From an uncultured Lachnospiraceae bacterium (lineage in GTDB: Bacteria > Bacillota > Clostridia > Lachnospirales > Lachnospiraceae): a stretch of 64,000 bases of DNA. The stretch lies in contig CAJTPU010000004.1 in assembly GCA_910578335.1 (NCBI GenBank), positions 62,001-126,000 of the forward strand, read 5' to 3'. Shown in pieces: positions 7,564-16,086 of the stretch (position 1 is its first letter; every line of letters begins with the position of its first letter). The notes below the pieces were generated by a model that saw only the letters and a list, made by a program, of their open reading frames with translations, was not told the origin of the DNA and ran no database searches. The position numbers and the translations under genes were made by a program.

Positions 7564-9672
7564 ATGGATTATGATGATTTAAATTTTTTAAGGAAAATAG
7601 AACAAAACCAGCTATATATTGCTTCCATGCGTCCGGTCTTAAACAGACATGCTCTTTTCAGTGATTCTACAGATGAATATGTGATTCCTTGCGAGCCCAA
7701 TCCTTATGAAGAAATTACCATACGCTTTCGAACGGCAAAAAATAATATTGACAGGGTATTTTTAATATGCAGGGGAGAGCGCCTGCTGATGTTAAAAGAA
7801 GAGTCCGATGACGTTTTTGACTTTTATGCCATCCGGATACAATTGGATAATGAAAAGATATCCTACCATTTTGAGATAAATGTCGGTAAAATAGTCGGCT
7901 TTTACGACATCAGAGGATTGAGTCAGGAAGTAAATGAGTACTATGATTTTGTAGTAATACCGGGTTTTAAGACGCCTGACTGGGCAAAGGGCGCCATCAT
8001 GTACCAGATTTACATCGACCGCTTTTTTAACGGGGATAAAACGAATGATGTGGAGACAAATGAGTATTGTTATATCCAAGAGAATGTTACAAGGGTAGAG
8101 AACTGGAACAAGTATCCCGCGCAAATGGGCGTCAGGGAGTTTTATGGCGGAGACTTGCAGGGTGTTTTGGATAAAATGGATTATCTGCAGGATTTGGGAA
8201 TCGAAGTGCTTTATTTTAATCCGCTGTTTGTTTCGCCCTCCAACCATAAGTATGATATACAGGACTACGATTATATAGACCCGCATATCGGGAAAATTGT
8301 AGACGATGGGGGGGAGCTTCTTGCGAACGGGCAAAAGGAAAATCGCTTTGCTTCTAAATATATCAGGCGGGTGACGGCAAGAGCAAATCTGGAATCCGCC
8401 AATGCGCTTTTTGCAAAAGTGGTGGAGGAAGCCCACAAGCGGGGGATTAAGGTAATTCTTGACGGTGTGTTTAACCACTGCGGCTCTTTCAACAAATGGA
8501 TGGACAGAGAACGCATCTATGAAAATGCAGAAGGCTATGAAAAGGGCGCTTATGTTTCGCAAAGCAGCCCCTACCACAATTATTTTTTGTTTCACGACCA
8601 GAACCGCTGGCCATATAATCCAAGCTATGACGGCTGGTGGGGGCATGATACACTGCCAAAGCTGCATTACGAAAGCTCCAGACAGCTTTTTGATTATGTC
8701 ATGTATATTGCGAAAAAGTGGGTTTCCCCGCCGTATAATGTGGACGGCTGGCGGCTGGATGTGGCGGCTGACCTTGGCTTTTCGCCGGAATACAACCATT
8801 TTTTCTGGCGGGAGTTTAGAAAAGCAGTCAAGCAGGCAAATCCCAATGCCATCATTTTAGCGGAGCATTATGGCGACACTAGAGAGTGGCTGCAGGGCGA
8901 TGAGTGGGATTCGGTTATGAATTACGATGCGTTTATGGAGCCGGTTACTTGGTTTTTGACAGGGATGGAGAAGCATAGTGACGACTTTAGACAAGACCTT
9001 TTGGGAAATGCGGAAAGCTTTTGGGGCGCCATGTGGCATCACAGCTCCAGTTTTTCCACGCCGAGCTGGCAGGTTGCAATGAATCAGATTTCCAACCATG
9101 ACCATTCCCGCTTTATGACCCGCACGAGTCATAAGGTAGGACGTACCAATACCTTGGGTCCTGAGGCGGCAAATCAGGGGAACAACCCAGCCGTATTTCG
9201 GGAGGCGGTAGTGATACAGATGACATGGCCCGGCGCGCCGGCAATTTACTATGGCGATGAGGCGGGTGTCTGCGGATTTACGGACCCGGATAACCGGCGG
9301 ACTTACCCGTGGGGGCGGGAGGACAAGGAATTAATCGCTTTCCACAAAGATATCATTCGTCTGCGCAAGTCCTGTCCCGAGCTGCGCACAGGTTCCCTGA
9401 AATCTTTGGGAATGGACTACAATTATCTGGCTTATGGACGGTTTAAAAGAGACAGCCAGACGATTGTCTTAATCAATAACAATGACTATCCGTTAGAAAA
9501 AAGCGTAAGAGTCTGGGAGGCGGGCGTTCCCAGAGAAGCTGTTATTACAAAGGTATTTGAAACCACGGAGTCCGGCTACAACAATGAAAAAACGGAAATC
9601 CCCGTACTTGCAGGCAAAGTAACCTTGACGCTTCCCAAGTTTTCGGCGACTGTGCTTCGGCATAGCAAATAA
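7564..9672 (+). CDS. GH13 alpha-glucosidase/neopullulanase-like enzyme
   Basis: This 702-residue cytoplasmic enzyme has an N-terminal beta-sandwich (about 1-135, CBM34-like) followed by a GH13 barrel. The four family regions are visible: DGVFNHCG (about 299), GWRLDVAADLGF with nucleophile Asp near 397, ILAEHYGD with the acid Glu near 434, and SNHDHSRF near 513. It probably hydrolyses alpha-1,4 or alpha-1,6 links in imported maltodextrins. No signal peptide is present. The ATG at 7564 follows GAGGG by 8 bases. A TTG 18 bases upstream is less likely. The aldose epimerase gene follows after 32 bases. Confidence 0.9.
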   Translation: MDYDDLNFLRKIEQNQLYIASMRPVLNRHALFSDSTDEYVIPCEPNPYEEITIRFRTAKNNIDRVFLICRGERLLMLKEESDDVFDFYAIRIQLDNEKISYHFEINVGKIVGFYDIRGLSQEVNEYYDFVVIPGFKTPDWAKGAIMYQIYIDRFFNGDKTNDVETNEYCYIQENVTRVENWNKYPAQMGVREFYGGDLQGVLDKMDYLQDLGIEVLYFNPLFVSPSNHKYDIQDYDYIDPHIGKIVDDGGELLANGQKENRFASKYIRRVTARANLESANALFAKVVEEAHKRGIKVILDGVFNHCGSFNKWMDRERIYENAEGYEKGAYVSQSSPYHNYFLFHDQNRWPYNPSYDGWWGHDTLPKLHYESSRQLFDYVMYIAKKWVSPPYNVDGWRLDVAADLGFSPEYNHFFWREFRKAVKQANPNAIILAEHYGDTREWLQGDEWDSVMNYDAFMEPVTWFLTGMEKHSDDFRQDLLGNAESFWGAMWHHSSSFSTPSWQVAMNQISNHDHSRFMTRTSHKVGRTNTLGPEAANQGNNPAVFREAVVIQMTWPGAPAIYYGDEAGVCGFTDPDNRRTYPWGREDKELIAFHKDIIRLRKSCPELRTGSLKSLGMDYNYLAYGRFKRDSQTIVLINNNDYPLEKSVRVWEAGVPREAVITKVFETTESGYNNEKTEIPVLAGKVTLTLPKFSATVLRHSK

Positions 9673-9704
9673 AGGCAGAAAGGTAAATATAAGGAGAAAA
9701 CAGA

Positions 9705-10718
9705 ATGGCGAATGAAATTTATGCAAGAAAAGCGCAGCACAAAGGAATTGAAGCAATAGAGCTTGCCGCAGGCGGGTATTATGCGGTAGTTGCGCCGCAG
9801 ATAGGCAGCAATGTCCTGCGGTTTCGGAACGACGAAATGGGGATGGAGATTTTTCGTTACAGAGAGGATGCCGGCATTGCAGAGATTATGAATGCGCCTG
9901 AAATCTGGGGTCTGCCTACGCTTTATCTGCCCAATCGCTTTGACGGAGGATTGTTGAAAACCTCCGACGCAGAATACCACCTTCCTGTGAACGAAGAGAG
10001 CTTTGGCAATCATCTGCATGGCTTTTTGCAGAAGCGCGCACATAAAATCAAAGCACTTGCCGTAGAAAATGGAAAAGCCTATGTGACGACAGAATATGTT
10101 TATGATGAAAATGACTTTTTCTTTGCATGCTTTCCCATAAAATTTACGGCAGAAATCACGATTGCGCTTTCGCAGGACGGTTTACAACATACGCTTTCTC
10201 TGACAAACCATTCCGACAAGATGATGCCGATTTCGGTGGCAACCCATACGACTATCAATGCGCCTTTTGTGGACGGCGGCAGAGAGGAAAATATCCGCCT
10301 GCAGGTACCGGCGGTAAAGAAGATTCAGTTTAATAAAAAACGCTGGCTGCCTGACGGAGTGCAAAAGGAGCCGGATGATTACGATATGGCGTATGTAAAT
10401 GGAACAAAATGTCCCGTACTTTGTGATATTTGCAATGATATGTACGCGGGCGGAGTCCTCAAGACAGAAGGAACAGATTTTCATGGCTGTATCATTACGG
10501 ACACGGAGAGCGGCAGAAAAATTTATTATGAAGTGGATGATGCATATAAATTCTGGATTCTTTGGAACCATGAAGGCTTTCACCAGTATTTTTGCCCGGA
10601 GCCCATGACGGCGCAAGTGAACGCTCCGAATCTGGATATGCCGAGAGAAGAGAGCGGGTATGAAGAAATTGCGCCCGGTCAGAATTATACCGTTTCCCAG
10701 CGGTTTTTTACCCGATAA
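9705..10718 (+). CDS. Aldose 1-epimerase family protein
   Basis: This 337-residue protein has the galactose-mutarotase fold features: NHLHGFLQKRAHKI with the first catalytic His region (about 104-117), VATHTTINAPF with the second His (about 181-191), and ICNDMYAGGVLKTEG. It should interconvert alpha and beta anomers of a free sugar such as glucose released by the preceding GH13 enzyme. The start has AAGGAGAAA 7 bases upstream. It is shorter in signature than GalM proper, so the exact sugar is not certain. Confidence 0.85.
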   Translation: MANEIYARKAQHKGIEAIELAAGGYYAVVAPQIGSNVLRFRNDEMGMEIFRYREDAGIAEIMNAPEIWGLPTLYLPNRFDGGLLKTSDAEYHLPVNEESFGNHLHGFLQKRAHKIKALAVENGKAYVTTEYVYDENDFFFACFPIKFTAEITIALSQDGLQHTLSLTNHSDKMMPISVATHTTINAPFVDGGREENIRLQVPAVKKIQFNKKRWLPDGVQKEPDDYDMAYVNGTKCPVLCDICNDMYAGGVLKTEGTDFHGCIITDTESGRKIYYEVDDAYKFWILWNHEGFHQYFCPEPMTAQVNAPNLDMPREESGYEEIAPGQNYTVSQRFFTR

Positions 10719-10743
10719 TTTGATTTTGTAAAAGGCATTCTAT

Positions 10744-11856
10744 ATGAATAACAAAAAAAAGAAAAATCGTCCCAGAATTTATGTATGCCATACCCTGTAC
10801 CATGTGTATGTATCTCTTTTGAAGGAAATGAACCGAAAAGACGGGCAGGACGAAAAGGCGGATATTGCGCTCAGCAAGGTATTTATGGATTTTGGAGATT
10901 TGGATAAGCGGCTGCAGGCAGCAGGTGTTTTTGACAGGGTGCTTTCACTGGACGAGCGGCGTGCCGAGGATTTTCCGAAGCTTATGAAATACAAAAAGAA
11001 TTGTAATCATATTGTGAAACACATGATTAACCGGATTATTTTTACAAAAAAGCTGGGAAAGCTGCAGGAAAATTTTTTTGATATTGATTTTACGGAGTAT
11101 CAGGATATTTACGTATTTTGCGATTCCGACCCGATTGGATATTATTTGAACTACCGTCATATTTATTATCATGCGGTGGAGGACGGATTAGATTGTCTGA
11201 AAAATTTTGATGCGGCGCATGTGGACAATCAAGGACATTTTCAGTTAAAAGCCGCGTTGGCGGCAAAAAACATTATCTTTATGCAGAACGGATACAGTAA
11301 ATACTGTCTGGATATGGAGGTGAATGACACCTCCTGCTTTGATTATACCTTTAAAAAATATAAAGAAGTGCCGAGAAAGCCAATGGAGCAGGCGTTAAAT
11401 GCAGAACAGAAAAAAACCATGACGGCTATTTTTCTTCCGGATGCGAATGAAATTGCAGAACAGCTTTCCGGCTGCAAGGACTGTATTCTTTTTTTGACGG
11501 AAGGCTTTCCGGGGGACAAGCCTGAGGTCAGAAAGGCGGTCAGCGATGAAATCCTGCGGGATTACTGTGGAGGCTTTCATGTGGTAATTAAGCCCCATCC
11601 GCGGGACGGATTGGATTATGCGGCTTTGTATCCGCAGTGTACGGTGATTCGGGGACAGTTTCCCATAGAAGTACTCAATTTTATAGAAGGAATTCATTTT
11701 CGTAAAGCCATTTCCATTATCACCTCCGCGCTGGATTCGATTGCGTTTGCAGATGAAAAGATAAATATCGGACCGTATATTTATGACGCTTACGAGCCGG
11801 AGGAGGAACATGCTTTTATGAAGGCAGGATGGGACAGGACGCACGGGAAACAATAA
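10744..11856 (+). CDS. Sialyltransferase-like glycosyltransferase (GT52-type)
   Basis: This 370-residue GT-B type protein shows the two short motifs of bacterial sialyltransferases: EDG (HAVEDGLD, about residue 146) and HP (VIKPHPRDG, about 283). A late ITSALDS segment lies near 340 where these enzymes carry a Ser/Thr motif. The N terminus IYVCHTLYHVYVSLL also fits GT52/polysialyltransferase relatives. It probably transfers a nonulosonic acid or similar sugar to a surface glycan, but no sugar-nucleotide synthesis genes lie nearby, so the donor is unknown. It is followed by an ABC exporter. Confidence 0.65.
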   Translation: MNNKKKKNRPRIYVCHTLYHVYVSLLKEMNRKDGQDEKADIALSKVFMDFGDLDKRLQAAGVFDRVLSLDERRAEDFPKLMKYKKNCNHIVKHMINRIIFTKKLGKLQENFFDIDFTEYQDIYVFCDSDPIGYYLNYRHIYYHAVEDGLDCLKNFDAAHVDNQGHFQLKAALAAKNIIFMQNGYSKYCLDMEVNDTSCFDYTFKKYKEVPRKPMEQALNAEQKKTMTAIFLPDANEIAEQLSGCKDCILFLTEGFPGDKPEVRKAVSDEILRDYCGGFHVVIKPHPRDGLDYAALYPQCTVIRGQFPIEVLNFIEGIHFRKAISIITSALDSIAFADEKINIGPYIYDAYEPEEEHAFMKAGWDRTHGKQ

Positions 11857-11929
11857 CATTTTTGCGGCAAAGATTTTTATGCAGACGGGCGGTAAAGAGA
11901 TAAGAAGAGGAAGAAAAGGTTAACGGCAG

Positions 11930-13669
11930 ATGTTAAAGGATTTAAAAAAGCTACAAATTTTAATGGATAAAAAACAAAAAAAGCAGATGACGGCGCTGGT
12001 GGTGATGATGATTATAGGCGCGCTGTTAGAGATGATGAGCATCACGCTTGTGATTCCGGTAGTGACGGCGGTGATTCAGCCGGATGTGCTGGACAAGTAT
12101 GAAATCGTGCGTTTTATCTGCAGTCTGCTTCATATTCGTACAACAATGCAGTTTACCGTTGTTTCCATGATAGCGCTTATCCTGATTTTTATTGCAAAGG
12201 ATGCTTTTTTGTTCTGGCAGCAGAAAAGGATGTACCGTTTTGTCTACACCAACCAGTTTCAGACGGCAGAGCGGCTTTTGCGAAGCTATGTCAATAAGGA
12301 CTATGAATATTTTTTGAATGCGGAAACTTCCGTTATCCAGCGGAGTATTACGGCAGATATCAACAATATGTATACCTTGGTGCTTGCCATGCTGCAGCTT
12401 GCGTCGGAGGTAATTGTCTTTTTATTCGTGGGAACGACTCTTTTTGTATTAGACCCGCTTATGACGCTTACGCTCTGCGTGCTGCTGATTGTGACGCTCA
12501 TTGTGATTAAGCGGATTATCAAACCGATTATGAACCGGACAGGAAAAGCCAATCAGGACTACGGCGCTTCCATGTACGAATGGATTACGCAGACCGTGAC
12601 CGGCATCAAGGAGGTCAAGGTCAACGCAAAGGAGCAGTACTTTATTGGAGAATATCTAAAACAAGGCAAAGGCTATATCAATGCCATGGAAGTTTACAGT
12701 ATGTTTGCCAATACGCCCAAGCTCTTGATAGAAGCAGTATGCATTACAGGCATGATAGCATATATGCTGATATTGGTGCTGACCGGGGCGGATATGGGGA
12801 ATATGATTCCGACGCTTTCCGCATTTGCCTTTGCAGCGGTGCGGCTTATGCCCTCTGCCAGCCGGATTAACAACCAATTGACGCAGATATCCTTCTGCGA
12901 GCCGTTCTTTTTTAACGTAAGCGACAATCTGCTCGAGGATATCAGTGAGGAAAAAATTGACCTTTCCTATGCCGTGGAAGCAAAAGAGAAGCTCCCTGTT
13001 ACAAGAGAAATCTGTCTAAGCGGGATTACTTACAAGTATCCCAACACTGAAAAGTATATTTTTGACCATGCCGATTTAACCATACCCGTAGGTTCAGCCA
13101 TTGGCATTGTAGGCGGTTCCGGTGCGGGCAAAACAACCATTGTGGATATTATTCTGGGTCTTTTAAAGCCGGAGGCAGGTAAGATTACGGCGGACGGCGT
13201 AAACGTGGCGGAACACTACAGGGAATGGTTGAAAAACATCGGCTATATTCCCCAGATGATTGCACTGTTAAATGCCGATATTCGAAAAAATATTGCTTAT
13301 GGCGTGAAGGAAGAAAATATAGATGAGGATAAACTGCGGCACGCAATAGAAGAAGCACAGCTTGATGCTTTTGTGGACGGGCTTCCTGACGGGGACAGGA
13401 CAGGCATCGGAGAAAGAGGTATCCGTATTTCGGGAGGACAACGGCAGAGAATTGGAATTGCAAGAGCGCTGTATGAAGACCCCGAAGTGCTTATTTTAGA
13501 CGAAGCGACTTCTGCTCTGGACAATGATACGGAAGCTGCCATTATGGAATCCATTAACAGGCTTCACGGCAGAAAAACATTGATTATCATTGCCCACAGG
13601 CTTCAGACAATTGAGAAATGTGATATGGTGTTCCGTGTGGAAGAAGGGAAGATAGTAAAGGAGAGATAG
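11930..13669 (+). CDS. ABC exporter, fused permease and ATPase
   Basis: This 579-residue half-transporter has six membrane segments in residues 1-320 and an ATPase domain from about 350. Walker A is GGSGAGKTT near 394, the Q-loop region is IGYIPQ, the signature is ISGGQRQRIGIARAL near 500, and Walker B is VLILDEATSAL near 521. The type resembles lipid-linked glycan flippases such as PglK and MsbA. Its place behind the glycosyltransferase suggests export of a glycan, but substrate cannot be read from the sequence. A terminator follows. Confidence 0.85.
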   Translation: MLKDLKKLQILMDKKQKKQMTALVVMMIIGALLEMMSITLVIPVVTAVIQPDVLDKYEIVRFICSLLHIRTTMQFTVVSMIALILIFIAKDAFLFWQQKRMYRFVYTNQFQTAERLLRSYVNKDYEYFLNAETSVIQRSITADINNMYTLVLAMLQLASEVIVFLFVGTTLFVLDPLMTLTLCVLLIVTLIVIKRIIKPIMNRTGKANQDYGASMYEWITQTVTGIKEVKVNAKEQYFIGEYLKQGKGYINAMEVYSMFANTPKLLIEAVCITGMIAYMLILVLTGADMGNMIPTLSAFAFAAVRLMPSASRINNQLTQISFCEPFFFNVSDNLLEDISEEKIDLSYAVEAKEKLPVTREICLSGITYKYPNTEKYIFDHADLTIPVGSAIGIVGGSGAGKTTIVDIILGLLKPEAGKITADGVNVAEHYREWLKNIGYIPQMIALLNADIRKNIAYGVKEENIDEDKLRHAIEEAQLDAFVDGLPDGDRTGIGERGIRISGGQRQRIGIARALYEDPEVLILDEATSALDNDTEAAIMESINRLHGRKTLIIIAHRLQTIEKCDMVFRVEEGKIVKER

Positions 13670-13689
13670 TAAACAATATTCATAAAACG

Positions 13690-13738
13690 GCTATTGCAGT
13701 CTGCAGCGATAAAGCTTAGACTGCAATAGCTGTTTTTT
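13690..13738 (+). terminator. Rho-independent terminator after the ABC exporter
   Basis: GCTATTGCAGTCT at 13690-13702 pairs perfectly with AGACTGCAATAGC at 13718-13730, followed by six T at 13733-13738. The stem is also long enough to act on the other strand. Confidence 0.88.
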
Positions 13739-13853
13739 ATTTTATATAATCATATGATAAGGAGGTATAAGGGCATCCATTCCTGTTGCCAAAAGAGCGG
13801 CTTTTGTGAAACCGGGGACTTCGGTGCAGACCGGAGACAGAAGGAGCATCAGC

Positions 13854-14675
13854 ATGAAATACAGAAAGGATATCGAAGAATACAGGGCGTATTTATTTAG
13901 AAAAGAATTGTCGGCAGGTACAGAAGCAATTTATATAAGGCAGGCGCGCCTGCTATTAGATTTTTTAGAGGAAAGAGCTGTTACAAAAGAAGAAATGATT
14001 GCTTACAAAACATATCTTTCTGAAAAAGGATTTGCCGCTTCTACTCTGAACCTATACATTGTGGCGGTCAATAGTTATCTGAAATATGCGGGATATGGGG
14101 CTTGCCGTGTCAAGACAAGGCGGGTACAGAGAAGAAAAAGTCTTGAAAATGTAATCAATATGGAAGAATACAACAGGATGCTGGTTTATGCAAAGGAAAG
14201 CGGCAGGGAAAAGTATTATTACATTATGAAGACATTGGCACTTACCGGAATCAGAATCGGCGAACTTAAATTTTTTACGGTTGAAATTTTAAATCAGGAA
14301 ATGATTACGGTCAGCAACAAAGGAAAAATCAGGGAGGTATATTTGCCGGAAAAACTGTTAAGGGAGCTGCGGCAGTATTGCAGAAAGGCGCATATCGAAA
14401 GCGGCGCTATTTTTAAGGGCAGGGGCAGTAATCAGATTGGAAGAATCGGCGTCTACAAAATGCTGACGCATATGGCGGATGCGCTTGGAATACCAAGAGA
14501 AAAAGTCCATCCGCACAGCTTCCGGCATCTGTTTGCCATTACCTATATGAACCGCTACGGAAATCTATCGGAATTGTCGGATATACTGGGGCATTCCAGT
14601 CTGGAAACCACCAGAATTTACGCGGCGACATCCATACAGGAAAAACGGCAAAAGATGGAAAAGCTGGAATTGTAA
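13854..14675 (+). CDS. Tyrosine recombinase, probable promoter invertase
   Basis: This 273-residue site-specific recombinase of the XerC/D family has an N-terminal SAM-like domain and a catalytic domain with Arg134 (TGIRIGEL), His221-Arg224 (HSFRH), His247 (GHSSLETTR) and the nucleophile Tyr256 (IYAAT). The ATG at 13854 follows AAGGAG by 7 bases. A GTG 48 bases earlier would add unlike residues. It is not in a prophage context. It lies 75 bp from a 15-bp inverted-repeat pair flanking a promoter, so the likely job is inversion of that segment. Confidence 0.9.
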   Translation: MKYRKDIEEYRAYLFRKELSAGTEAIYIRQARLLLDFLEERAVTKEEMIAYKTYLSEKGFAASTLNLYIVAVNSYLKYAGYGACRVKTRRVQRRKSLENVINMEEYNRMLVYAKESGREKYYYIMKTLALTGIRIGELKFFTVEILNQEMITVSNKGKIREVYLPEKLLRELRQYCRKAHIESGAIFKGRGSNQIGRIGVYKMLTHMADALGIPREKVHPHSFRHLFAITYMNRYGNLSELSDILGHSSLETTRIYAATSIQEKRQKMEKLEL

Positions 14676-14749
14676 CAAATTGTAACTACATGGGTAAAAG
14701 GGCGGATTAGCTGTTTTTGGCGTGCAGGAAAAAATGGAGAAGTAAACAA

Positions 14750-14764
14750 AATACGATATTTTGT
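14750..14764 (+). repeat. Left inverted repeat of the invertible promoter
   Basis: AATACGATATTTTGT, a perfect 15-bp inverted copy of 14905-14919. Confidence 0.9.
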
Positions 14765-14820
14765 TGGGTATGTCAAGTGTTTTTTTAAGAATTTGCCTGA
14801 TAAATATCGGACATAAGAAG

Positions 14821-14847
14821 AGGCAGGCAAAAAGTCTGTCTTTTTTT
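14821..14847 (+). terminator. Weak terminator inside the invertible segment
   Basis: AGGCAG at 14821-14826 pairs with CTGTCT at 14836-14841 (one G-T pair) and is followed by six or seven T. In the current orientation it would stop read-through from the recombinase gene into the operon. Inversion would turn it away. Confidence 0.5.
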
Positions 14848-14904
14848 AGTGCCAAAAATAAAAAGATGTAGAAAAAAAGTGCTTTTTGGAAGAAAGTGCG
14901 CTAT

Positions 14905-14919
14905 ACAAAATATCGTATT
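14905..14919 (-). repeat. Right inverted repeat of the invertible promoter
   Basis: ACAAAATATCGTATT, the exact reverse complement of 14750-14764. Bases 14916-14921 form TATTAT across its outer edge. Confidence 0.9.
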
Positions 14920-15002
14920 ATGAATATGCAGCCAGGCAGAGAAAAACATAGTCGCAATTTGGTGTCAAAAACAGCGCATAAAAACAGAAAGGCGGGAAAA
15001 GT

Positions 15003-16073
15003 ATGGAAATAGTGGAAAGTATTTTAACAAATAATCCCTGCTATAAGGCGGGAAAAAGAATACAGGTGAAGGGGCTGATGATTCACAGTGTCGGCTGCCC
15101 ACAGCCCTCCGCAGAGGTATTTGTAAGGAAATGGAACAATGCGGACTATGGCAGAGCATGTGTGCATGCCTTTATCGATGCCAACAGCGGCAAGGTGTAT
15201 CAGACACTTCCCTGGAATCATCGCGGGTGGCACTGCGGCGGGGGCGGAAACAATACGCATATTGGCGTAGAGATGTGCGAACCGCCATGTATCAAGTATA
15301 CAGGAGGTGCATCCTTTACCTGTACGGATGAAGGCAGGGCAAAAGAAATGGTGGAGCGCACTTACAAAGCAGCAGTAGAATTGTTTGCATTTCTCTGTAA
15401 GGAATATGGATTGAATCCGCTTGCCGACGGCGTCATCATAAGCCATAAGGAAGGACATGACAGAGGAATTGCATCAGGCCACGGGGACCCCGACCATCTC
15501 TGGCGCCAGCTAAACATCGGATACACCATGGATACCTTCAGGCAGGATGTAAACAGGGCAATGAGCGGTACCTTGGAAAAAAAAACAGTTGAAGTAAAAG
15601 AAGCTGCAGCAGATATGCTACAGGCGCAGCCTGCAAACGGTAATATGCAGCCTTCGCAAAAGGGAATTGAACTGGTTGCAAAGTATGAAGGATGCCGGCT
15701 TACGGCGTACAAATGTCCTGCCGGGGTATGGACCATTGGTTATGGGCATACGGAAGGTGTGAAGGAAGGCGACACACTGCCTTCCGAAGAGGCGGCAAAG
15801 GAGCTATTGGGAAAGGATTTAAAAAAATATGCCAATTATGTCAATGCCTGCGTACAAAAAGGAATTATAAAATTTCCACTTAACCAGAACCAGTTCGATG
15901 CCTTAACTTCTTTTACTTACAACTGCGGAAACGGAAATTTGCAAAAGCTGGTATCGGGACGGGATGCCGCCGTCATTGCGGATAAGCTTCCTCTTTACAA
16001 CAAGGGAGGCGGCAAGGTATTGCAAGGACTGGTGAGGCGCAGGGAAGAAGAGCGTGCTTTGTTCTTAAGCTAG
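15003..16073 (+). CDS. Bifunctional amidase-lysozyme (endolysin-like)
   Basis: This 356-residue protein joins two wall hydrolases. Residues about 15-185 are an Amidase_2 zinc amidase with LMIHSVG (His28), NTHIGVEMCEP and HGDPDHLW (His near 165), which cuts the MurNAc-L-Ala bond. Residues about 215-356 are a GH24 phage-type lysozyme with the catalytic Glu229 in KYEGCRLTAY and VWTIGYGHT. No signal peptide, membrane span or holin gene is visible, so export is unexplained. It is the first gene behind the invertible promoter and is followed after 13 bases by a DUF2589-type gene. Confidence 0.92.
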   Translation: MEIVESILTNNPCYKAGKRIQVKGLMIHSVGCPQPSAEVFVRKWNNADYGRACVHAFIDANSGKVYQTLPWNHRGWHCGGGGNNTHIGVEMCEPPCIKYTGGASFTCTDEGRAKEMVERTYKAAVELFAFLCKEYGLNPLADGVIISHKEGHDRGIASGHGDPDHLWRQLNIGYTMDTFRQDVNRAMSGTLEKKTVEVKEAAADMLQAQPANGNMQPSQKGIELVAKYEGCRLTAYKCPAGVWTIGYGHTEGVKEGDTLPSEEAAKELLGKDLKKYANYVNACVQKGIIKFPLNQNQFDALTSFTYNCGNGNLQKLVSGRDAAVIADKLPLYNKGGGKVLQGLVRRREEERALFLS

Positions 16074-16086
16074 GGAGGAATGAAAA

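Larger units (their letters stand above)
14750..14919. promoter_or_regulatory. Invertible promoter segment, OFF in this orientation
   Basis: AATACGATATTTTGT at 14750-14764 and its exact reverse complement at 14905-14919 enclose 140 bases. On the minus strand TTGACA lies at 14776-14771 inside the segment, and 17 bases further is TATTTT, formed by the repeat and its outer flank. After inversion the TTGACA would sit at 14893-14898 on the plus strand, exactly 17 bases before TATTAT at 14916-14921, pointing at the gene at 15003. In the present orientation positions 14893-14898 read AAAGTG, which is no -35. The -10 therefore straddles the recombination site. Confidence 0.82.

Noticed and set aside
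7792..8799. Minus-strand open frame of 335 codons opposite the GH13 gene
   Set aside because: The GH13 catalytic motifs are on the plus strand and the minus frame has no recognisable domain or start signal.
13854..16073. Recombinase plus endolysin read as a prophage remnant
   Set aside because: No capsid, portal, terminase, tail, repressor or attachment-site repeats flank them, and the 15-bp inverted repeat with promoter halves explains the recombinase better.
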